DNA from: JACDAN01 sp035535195
GTDB lineage: Bacteria; Actinomycetota; Thermoleophilia; Gaiellales; Gaiellaceae
Length of the DNA stretch: 63,062 bases
Assembly: GCA_035535195.1 (NCBI GenBank)
Contig: DATLQK010000084.1
Span: forward strand, 1-63,062
Direction of reading: 5' to 3'
Below the pieces are notes generated by a model. It saw only the letters and a list, made by a program, of their open reading frames with translations. It did no database searches and was not told where the DNA came from. Below, piece after piece: positions 57,096 to 63,062 of the stretch (the first letter of the stretch is position 1; each line of letters begins with the position of its first letter). The translations under genes and the position numbers were made by a program.

Positions 57096-58679
57096 ATGAA
57101 CAGGATTCGCACCCGCAAGGCGCGCCGTGCGCTCGCCGGACTCGCAGTCGTGGCGGTCGGCCTGCTCGCGACCGGCGCCTCCGGCTCGATCGCCGCGCAG
57201 GGCCGCGCCGGCGGAACGCTCACGATCGGACTCGCCGAGGATCCCGATGCGCTCGACCCGACGCTCGCCCGGACGTTCGTCGGCCGCATGGTGTTCCTCC
57301 ACATGTGCGAGAAGCTCTATGACCTGAACGCAAAGCTTCAGATCGTCCCGCAGCTCGCCGCAGCCATGCCCACGCTCTCGGGCGACAAGAAGACGATGAC
57401 AATCCGGATTCGCCGCGGCGTCCGCTTCAACGACGGCACGCCGCTGAACGCCCAGGCCGTGAAGATCTCGCTCGACCGGCACCGCACCCTCGCGGGGTCG
57501 GCGCGGGCGAGCGAGGTATCCCCGGTGACCGACGTCAGGGTGGTCTCGAACTACATCGTGCGGCTGACGCTGAACGCGCGTTACTCGCCGCTGACGGCGC
57601 AGCTGGCGGACCGCTCCGGGATGATCATGTCGCCGAAGCAACTCGACGCGCTCGGCCGCAACTTCGCCTCGAACCCGGTCTGTGTCGGCCCGTTCAAGTT
57701 CACGAGCCGCACCGCCGGCGACCGCATCGTGCTCGACAAGTCGCCGTCCTACTACGGGAAGAGCAAGGTCAAGCTGAGCCGGATCGTCTTCCGGATCATC
57801 ACCGACAACAGCGCCCGAGCGGCGAACCTCCGCTCGCGCGACATCAACGTGCTCGACCGCATCGCCTCGACCGACCTGCCGGCGATCAGGCGCGACAAGG
57901 GCCTGCGCGTGCTCAAGGCGACGTCGATCGGCTACCAGGGCATCTCGATCAACATCGGGAACAAGAACGGGATCGGGAAGCCGTTCCAGAACGTCGGCAC
58001 GCCGATCGCCTCGAAGCGAGCGCTCCGCCAGGCCTTCGAGCTCTCGCTCGACCGGAAGGTGATCAACAAGGTCGTGTTCGGCGGCACGGTGCTGCCGGGC
58101 TGCCTGCCGATCCCGCCGGTGAGCCCGTACTTCGACCCGAAGATCACGTGTCCGGGCCGCAACATCGCGAAGGCGCGTCAGCTCGTGAACAGCTCGGGCA
58201 TGGCCAAGCCGGTGCACGTGAGCCTGATGATCGGCACCGACCAGGTCAACGCGCGGCTTGGCCAGGTGATCCAGTCGATGGCCAAGGACGCGGGCTTCCA
58301 GGTCGACCTCGCACCGACGGAGTTCGTGACGGCGCTCCGCCGCCAGGACCAGGGCAACTACCAGATGTTCGCCGTGGGCTGGTCGGGCCGCGTCGACCCC
58401 GACGGCAACATCTACCAGTTCGTCCACTCGAAGGGCTCGCTCAACAACCTCGGCTGGTCCTCGGGGCGGATGGACCTGCTGCTCGACAACGCGCGAAAGG
58501 CGGCAACCCCAAAGGCCCGCAAGAAGCTCTACCACGAGGTGTACAAGATCCTGCGGACCGACCTGCCGCTGCTCTACCTCTACTACCCCGTCAACCGTCA
58601 CGGCGTGACGGCGAACGTGAAAGGCGTTCGACTCTACGGCGACGGCCTGATCCGGGCCTACAACGCCGAGTTCAAGTGA
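57096..58679 (+). CDS. Dipeptide/oligopeptide ABC transporter substrate-binding protein (family 5)
   Basis: 527 residues from ATG 57096 behind AGGAGG. Signal sequence RRALAGLAVVAVGLLATGA without a lipobox cysteine, which is unusual for a Gram-positive binding protein. Family 5 features include GGTLTIGLAEDPDALDPTLA, VRFNDGTPLNAQAVKISLDR and ALRQAFELSLDRKVI; the C-terminal lobe has FAVGWSGRVDPDGNIYQF. Ligand is peptide-like; gamma-glutamyl peptides such as glutathione are suggested by the downstream gamma-glutamyltransferase, but this is inference. Confidence 0.9.
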   Translation: MNRIRTRKARRALAGLAVVAVGLLATGASGSIAAQGRAGGTLTIGLAEDPDALDPTLARTFVGRMVFLHMCEKLYDLNAKLQIVPQLAAAMPTLSGDKKTMTIRIRRGVRFNDGTPLNAQAVKISLDRHRTLAGSARASEVSPVTDVRVVSNYIVRLTLNARYSPLTAQLADRSGMIMSPKQLDALGRNFASNPVCVGPFKFTSRTAGDRIVLDKSPSYYGKSKVKLSRIVFRIITDNSARAANLRSRDINVLDRIASTDLPAIRRDKGLRVLKATSIGYQGISINIGNKNGIGKPFQNVGTPIASKRALRQAFELSLDRKVINKVVFGGTVLPGCLPIPPVSPYFDPKITCPGRNIAKARQLVNSSGMAKPVHVSLMIGTDQVNARLGQVIQSMAKDAGFQVDLAPTEFVTALRRQDQGNYQMFAVGWSGRVDPDGNIYQFVHSKGSLNNLGWSSGRMDLLLDNARKAATPKARKKLYHEVYKILRTDLPLLYLYYPVNRHGVTANVKGVRLYGDGLIRAYNAEFK

Positions 58680-58702
58680 TCTAACCCCCGACGACGGCGA
58701 TC

Positions 58703-59656
58703 ATGGGCGTCTTCATCCTGCGCAAGGCCGGAGCCGCCCTGATCGTCGTGTTCCTCGCCAGCGTGCTCGTGTTCGTGGGCGTCCGGGCGATACCGGGCGA
58801 CCCGGCGCTGGCATACGCGTCGGAAGACCGCGACCCCAAGGTCCTCGCGGCGATTCGCGAGAAGTACGGGCTCAACGACCCGCTTCCCGTCCAGTACGTC
58901 AAGTGGGCTGGGCTCGCCCTCCAGGGCGACCTCGGCACAGACAGCCGCGGCCTGCCGGTGGCGGAGACGATCCGCACGCGGATCCCGCTGACCCTGGAGC
59001 TGGCAGGCCTCGCGCTCCTGATCGGGACGGTGGTCGGGATCTCGGCGGGGGTGATCGCGGCCGTCCGCAGGGGCAAGCCGTCCGACTACGCCGCGACGAC
59101 GGCGGCCCTGCTCGGGCTCTCGGTTCCGCACTTCTGGCTGGGGCTGCTCATGATCATCGTCTTCAGCGTCAACCTCAACTGGCTGCCGGCGAGCGGCTAC
59201 GTCCCGTTCCGCGAGGACCCGGTGGAGAACCTCAAGCACATGGTGATGCCGGCGCTCGTGCTCGGCCTCGGGCTCTCGGCCGTCCTGATGCGCCAGATGC
59301 GATCGGCGATGCTCGAGTCGCTCGCCGCCGACTACGTCCGCACCGCCCGCGCCAAGGGGCTCAGCGAGTGGTCCGTGGTCGGGAAGCACGCGCTGCGCAA
59401 CAGCCTGATTACGGTGACGACCGTGATCGGGCTCCAGCTGGGAGCCCTGATCTCGGGCGCGGTTGTGACGGAGCAGATCTTCGGCATCGCGGGCTTCGGC
59501 CGGCTGACCGTGGACTCGATCGCGCAGCGCGACTACCCGCTCCTCCAGGGGGTGGTGCTAGTCGTCGCCGTCGGCTACGTCGTCGTCAACCTGTTCGTGG
59601 ACATCGCCTACTCGCTGATCAACCCGCGGATCCGCGTCTCGGGAGCGCGCACGTGA
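58703..59656 (+). CDS. dppB: Peptide ABC transporter permease, DppB type
   Basis: 317 residues; N-terminal helix (KAGAALIVVFLASVLVFVGVRA), DppB-type extracytoplasmic loop (GDPALAYAS, YGLNDPLPVQYVKW), EAA region DYVRTARAKGLSEWSVVGKHALRN and C-terminal helices. It follows the binding protein gene by 23 bp and overlaps dppC by GTGA. Confidence 0.92.
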   Translation: MGVFILRKAGAALIVVFLASVLVFVGVRAIPGDPALAYASEDRDPKVLAAIREKYGLNDPLPVQYVKWAGLALQGDLGTDSRGLPVAETIRTRIPLTLELAGLALLIGTVVGISAGVIAAVRRGKPSDYAATTAALLGLSVPHFWLGLLMIIVFSVNLNWLPASGYVPFREDPVENLKHMVMPALVLGLGLSAVLMRQMRSAMLESLAADYVRTARAKGLSEWSVVGKHALRNSLITVTTVIGLQLGALISGAVVTEQIFGIAGFGRLTVDSIAQRDYPLLQGVVLVVAVGYVVVNLFVDIAYSLINPRIRVSGART

Positions 59657-60528
59657 GCTACGTCGAGGCTACGCCGCTCGGCGCCCGCGCTCGGCGCCGC
59701 CGGATCCTTCGCCGCCGCTTCCTCCGCCGGCCGGCGGCGGTGATCTCGCTCCTGATCGTGGTCGGCGCTGTGCTCGCGGCGGCCTTCGCCCGGTGGGTCG
59801 CGCCGTACTCGCCCGATGCGACGGACTTCAACGCGCTGCTCTCCGGCCCGTCGCGGGAGCACCTGCTCGGGACGGACGACCTGGGCCGCGACACGCTCTC
59901 GCGCATTATCTGGGGCGCGCGCGCCTCGATTCAGGCGGGATTCCTCGCGACGGTGCTGGCGATGGTGGTCGCCGTCCCGATCGGGCTGATCGGCGGCTAC
60001 TACCGCGGCTGGCTGGACACCGCGATTGCGCGAGTGACCGACGTCCTACTCGCGTTTCCGTTCCTGATCCTCGCCGTCGGCCTCGCGGCCATCCTCGGAC
60101 CGTCGCTGCTGAACGCGACGCTCGCGCTCGGCATTGCCGCCGTTCCGCCGCTGATCAGGATCGCGCGGGGCGAGACGCTGGCGCTGCGCGAGGAGGACTA
60201 CGTGCGGGCCGCGGTCGCGAACGGCGCGAACGACGCCGTGATCATCGGCCGCCACATCCTCCCGAACATGACGAGCACGCTCCTCGTCCAGGCGACACTG
60301 ACGATCCCGGCGGCGATCATCGGTGAGGCCGTGCTGTCCTTCCTCGGGCTCGGCGTCCAGCCGCCGACGCCGTCGTGGGGCGTGATGCTGAACGCGGCGC
60401 AGCCGTATCTGAACGAGGCGCCCGGCCTGGCGGTGTATCCCGGTCTGGCGATCGTGATCGTCGCCCTGGCGTTCAACCTGCTCGGCGACGGCCTCCGCGA
60501 TGTCCTCGACCCCCGAACCGAGCGTTGA
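59653..60528 (+). CDS. dppC: Peptide ABC transporter permease, DppC type
   Basis: 291 residues from GTG 59653. N-terminal basic stretch, first helix (AAVISLLIVVGAVLAAAFARW), LLGTDDLGRDTLSRIIWGAR, the DppC hallmark, and EAA region DYVRAAVANGANDAVIIGRHILPN. The C-terminal helix NLLGDGLRDVLDPR is typical. It overlaps both neighbours. Confidence 0.92.
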   Translation: MSYVEATPLGARARRRRILRRRFLRRPAAVISLLIVVGAVLAAAFARWVAPYSPDATDFNALLSGPSREHLLGTDDLGRDTLSRIIWGARASIQAGFLATVLAMVVAVPIGLIGGYYRGWLDTAIARVTDVLLAFPFLILAVGLAAILGPSLLNATLALGIAAVPPLIRIARGETLALREEDYVRAAVANGANDAVIIGRHILPNMTSTLLVQATLTIPAAIIGEAVLSFLGLGVQPPTPSWGVMLNAAQPYLNEAPGLAVYPGLAIVIVALAFNLLGDGLRDVLDPRTER

Positions 60529-61499
60529 GCGGCCCGCTCCTGGAGGTCGATGACCTCTCGGTCCGCTTCGACACGGACGAGGGCAGCGTCCACGCCGTCG
60601 ACCGGATGTCGCTCTCGCTCGAGCCCCGGCAGGTGCTGGGCGTCGTCGGCGAGTCGGGTTGCGGGAAGAGCGTGACGGCGCTCTCGATCGTCGGGCTGTT
60701 GCCGAAGACCGCCAAGGTGACGGGCAGCGTGCGCTTCGAGGGTCTCGAGCTGCTCGCCGCCTCGAAGTCGGAGCTCCGGAGGGTGCGGGGCCGCCAGATC
60801 TCGTTCGTGTTCCAGGAGCCGATGACGTCGCTGAACCCGGTCTTCCGCGTCGGCCACCAGATCGAGGAGGTGCTGCGGGAGCACATGAACCTCTCCCGCG
60901 CCGCGGCGCGGCAGCGCGTCGTCGAGCTCCTCGACCTCGTCCACATCCCTGACCCGGCCAGGCGGGCCGAGGAGTATCCGCACCAGCTCTCGGGTGGGAT
61001 GCGGCAACGCGTGATGATCGCGATGGCGCTCGGTTGCGACCCGAAGATCCTGATCGCCGACGAGCCCACGACTGCGCTCGACGTGACGATCCAGGCGGGG
61101 ATCCTCGACCTCCTCCGCGAGCTTCGCGACCGGCTCGGCACCGCGATCGTCCTGATCACCCACAACCTCGGGGTCGTCGCCGACATCGCCGACCGCGTCG
61201 TCGTGATGTACGCGGGGCGCAAGGCGGAGGAGGCCCCGGTCGGCGAGCTCTTCGCCCACCCCCAGCACCCGTACACGATCGGGCTGCTCGGCGCGGTCCC
61301 TCGCGCCGGGGCCGCCGCCCGGAACGGCCGGCTTCAGGAGATCCCCGGCCGCGTGCCGTCCCTCTCCGAGCTCCCTACGCACTGCGCCTTCGCCGACCGC
61401 TGTCCTCGCGCGGACGAGCAGTCGTGGTCGGAGGTGCCGGTCCTGCGCCAGGTTCGGCCCGATCACGCGGTTGCGTGCTTCCATCCGGGGGAGCAATGA
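60525..61499 (+). CDS. dppD: Peptide ABC transporter ATP-binding protein, DppD type
   Basis: 324 residues from TTG 60525 (TTGA overlap with dppC). Walker A GESGCGKS, Q-loop ISFVFQEPMTSLNPVFRVG, signature LSGGMRQRVMIAMAL, Walker B LIADEPTTALDV and the C-terminal oligopeptide-ABC domain with Cys pattern HCAFADRC...ACFHPG. The TTG start is chosen for the coupling pattern and because it begins SGPLLEVDDLSV, the expected N-terminus; no ATG lies in a suitable place. Confidence 0.9.
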   Translation: MSGPLLEVDDLSVRFDTDEGSVHAVDRMSLSLEPRQVLGVVGESGCGKSVTALSIVGLLPKTAKVTGSVRFEGLELLAASKSELRRVRGRQISFVFQEPMTSLNPVFRVGHQIEEVLREHMNLSRAAARQRVVELLDLVHIPDPARRAEEYPHQLSGGMRQRVMIAMALGCDPKILIADEPTTALDVTIQAGILDLLRELRDRLGTAIVLITHNLGVVADIADRVVVMYAGRKAEEAPVGELFAHPQHPYTIGLLGAVPRAGAAARNGRLQEIPGRVPSLSELPTHCAFADRCPRADEQSWSEVPVLRQVRPDHAVACFHPGEQ

Positions 61500-62551
61500 G
61501 CGGCGACGCCCAGCCCGTGCTCGAGGTCGAGGGCCTCGTCAAGCACTTCACCGTGGGAGGGAGGGTCGGCGGAGGCGGTCGAATCGTCCATGCCGTCGAC
61601 GGCGTCTCGTTCTCGATCGCGCCCGGCGAGGTGCTCGGCCTGGTCGGCGAGTCCGGGAGCGGCAAGACGACGGTCGGGTACTGCGTCAACCGCCTCTACG
61701 AGCCGACCGAGGGCACGATCCGCCTCGACGGCGCCGACATCACGCACCTCTCGCGCCGCGGGCTCCGGCCGCACCGCCGGCGGATGCACATCGTCTTCCA
61801 GGACCCGTACTCGTCGCTCAACCCGCGGATGACCTGCGGCCAGATCGTCGGCGAGCCGCTCCGCCTGCACGGGCTCGCGCGGCGGAGGGGGGTCGACGCG
61901 CGCGTGGTGGAGCTCTTCGACGCGGTCGGCCTGCGTTCCGAGCTGCGGTTCCGCTACCCACACGAGCTCTCGGGCGGGCAGCGCCAGCGCGTCGGGCTCG
62001 CGCGGGCGCTGAGCGTGGGGCCTGATCTGCTGATCGCGGACGAGCCAGTGTCGGCGCTCGACGTCTCCGTCCAGGCTTCGGTGCTCAACCTGATGCGGGA
62101 CCTTCAGGCCGACCTCGGCTTCTCGTGCCTCTTCATCAGCCACGACCTCGCGACGGTCGAGTTCCTCTGCGATCGCGTCGCCGTGATGTACCTCGGGAAG
62201 CTCGTCGAGCTCGCGCCCCGTGAGGAGCTCTTCGCGCGGCCGCAGCATCCCTACACGCAGGCCCTGCTCTCGGCGGCCGTCGTGCCCGATCCGGAGATTC
62301 AGCGCAACAGGCGGCGCGTCGTGCTCGAGGGGGACATCCCGAGCCCGATCGAGCCGCCGTCGGGCTGCCGGTTCCGGACCCGGTGCCCGCTCGAGCACGA
62401 GTCGGCGCCGCGCTCGACCGACGAGGAGCCGCCGCTCGTCGACGTGACCGGCGCCGGGCACCTGGTCGCCTGCCACCTCGTGCGCCGCGGCGCGGAGGCG
62501 CCGAGGCTCGCGGAGGCGCCGGCGGAGCTCGCGGGAGCGGCCGACCACTGA
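61496..62551 (+). CDS. dppF: Peptide ABC transporter ATP-binding protein, DppF type
   Basis: 351 residues from ATG 61496 (ATGA overlap). Walker A GESGSGKTT, Q-loop MHIVFQDPYSSLNPRM, signature LSGGQRQRVGLARAL, Walker B LIADEPVSALDV, and C-terminal CRFRTRCP domain with AACHxx-type Cys. Pairs with DppD as a heterodimeric ATPase. The C-terminal 25 residues are Ala/Glu-rich. Confidence 0.92.
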   Translation: MSGDAQPVLEVEGLVKHFTVGGRVGGGGRIVHAVDGVSFSIAPGEVLGLVGESGSGKTTVGYCVNRLYEPTEGTIRLDGADITHLSRRGLRPHRRRMHIVFQDPYSSLNPRMTCGQIVGEPLRLHGLARRRGVDARVVELFDAVGLRSELRFRYPHELSGGQRQRVGLARALSVGPDLLIADEPVSALDVSVQASVLNLMRDLQADLGFSCLFISHDLATVEFLCDRVAVMYLGKLVELAPREELFARPQHPYTQALLSAAVVPDPEIQRNRRRVVLEGDIPSPIEPPSGCRFRTRCPLEHESAPRSTDEEPPLVDVTGAGHLVACHLVRRGAEAPRLAEAPAELAGAADH

Positions 62552-63062
62552 ACTTCACCACCCGCCCTGAGCTCCGCGGCACCTTCGGGATGGTGGCCTC
62601 GACGCACTGGCTCGCATCCGCGGCCGGGATGGCGATCCTCGAGCGCGGTGGCAACGCCTTCGACGCCGCCGCGGCGACCGGGTTCACGCTCCAGGTCGTC
62701 GAGCCGCACTTGAACGGACCAGGCGGCGACCTGCCCGTGATCCTGTGGAGTGCGGACCGCGGAGAGCCGCTCGTCGTCTGCGGCCAGGGCACGGCGCCGG
62801 CGGCGGCGACGGTCGAGCGGTTCCGGCAGCTCGGCCACGAGCTCGTGCCCGGGACCGGCCTCCTCGCCGCCTGCGTTCCCGGCGCCTTCGACGGCTGGAT
62901 GCTCCTCTTGCGGGAATTCGGGACGCTCGGTCCCGAGGACGTCCTCGAGCATGCGATCGGCTACGCCGAGGACGGCTACCCGGTGATCCCCGCCATCACG
63001 GCGACGATCGAGCGAACCGAGAGCCTCCTGCGTAGGTGGCCCGGGTCGGCCGAGCTCTACCT
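62548..63062 (+). CDS. Gamma-glutamyltransferase, N-terminal part (3' end outside window)
   Basis: The frame reads RPELRGTFGMVASTHWLASAA, then LERGGNAFDAAAATGFTLQVVEP and HLNGPGGDLPVILW, the N-terminal blocks of gamma-glutamyltranspeptidase; 171 codons are visible and the autocatalytic Thr lies outside. The start is unclear: CTG 62548 would overlap the dppF stop (CTGA), matching the coupling in this operon; ATG 62590 begins within conserved sequence and seems too late. No signal peptide is seen, so a cytoplasmic enzyme acting on imported gamma-glutamyl peptides is plausible. Confidence 0.82.
   Translation, partial: MNFTTRPELRGTFGMVASTHWLASAAGMAILERGGNAFDAAAATGFTLQVVEPHLNGPGGDLPVILWSADRGEPLVVCGQGTAPAAATVERFRQLGHELVPGTGLLAACVPGAFDGWMLLLREFGTLGPEDVLEHAIGYAEDGYPVIPAITATIERTESLLRRWPGSAELY

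Noticed and set aside
1..63062. CRISPR arrays, insertion sequences, phage or plasmid features
   Set aside because: No regularly spaced direct repeats, transposase, integrase or terminal inverted repeats were seen; gene content and base composition look uniformly chromosomal.

Overview
The window is about 63 kb of very GC-rich, densely packed DNA. Start codons are often GTG or TTG, and adjacent genes are frequently joined by 4-nt stop/start overlaps (ATGA, GTGA, TTGA). The gene set points to a high-GC actinobacterium: an actinobacterial-style Tad/Flp pilus locus, a Thermotoga-like ThyX, FolE2, an RskA-type anti-sigma factor, thermolabile-type L-asparaginase, a zinc-ribbon class III cyclase/STAND ATPase and a luciferase-like (LLM) oxidoreductase. 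My best guess is a deep-branching lineage such as Thermoleophilia (Gaiella/Solirubrobacter-like); that placement is inference, since no rRNA or tRNA gene was found.

Layout. (1) 1-8328, minus strand: a Tad (tight adherence/Flp pilus) operon running flp, tadE, tadG, cpaB, cpaE/tadZ, cpaF/tadA, a VWA-tadB fusion, tadC and a coiled-coil gene cut by the left edge. (2) 8707-17677, plus strand: an M15-like cell-wall protein, a DUF192 protein, a membrane-anchored HtrA-like protease, then a MacB-type ABC exporter followed by an epimerase, a methyltransferase and a kynureninase-like PLP enzyme. (3) 17.8-31.5 kb: mixed housekeeping and stress genes (PIG-L deacetylase, sugar cytidylyltransferase, DUF72, thyX, ECF sigma/anti-sigma pair, degenerate SDR, cupredoxin-like protein, Fe/Mn SOD, folE2, DNA glycosylase, asparaginase, principal sigma factor, FAD oxidoreductase). 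(4) 31.5-49.4 kb: four of the five expected steps of reductive pyrimidine degradation (class III aminotransferase, methylmalonate/malonate-semialdehyde dehydrogenase, dihydropyrimidinase, N-carbamoyl-amino-acid amidohydrolase) plus an NMT1/THI5-type ABC importer and an LLM oxidoreductase, interleaved with an MMPL transporter and a cyclase. (5) 49.9-55.4 kb: a PadR regulator with a secreted hydrolase, then an OmpR-type two-component system followed by two paralogous secreted helical proteins. (6) 55.4-63.1 kb: a GntR/FCD regulator with two half-size TauE/SafE proteins, divergent from a dipeptide-type ABC importer operon ending in a gamma-glutamyltransferase cut by the right edge.

The signals I find most worth following are: CTTAG direct repeats with an 11-nt period upstream of both secreted helical proteins next to the two-component system, plus a perfect hairpin covering the ribosome-binding site of the first; a recurring family of intergenic hairpins with a GAAA(A)GTC...GACTTT(T)C core at ends of convergent genes, several with stop codons inside the stem; a pyrimidine-degradation set in which an LLM enzyme could be the missing first step; and two apparent lesions within 0.8 kb (an in-frame TAG in the carbamoylase, a frameshift in a DUF606-type transporter). 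All functional calls come from reading motifs by eye; no database search was run.
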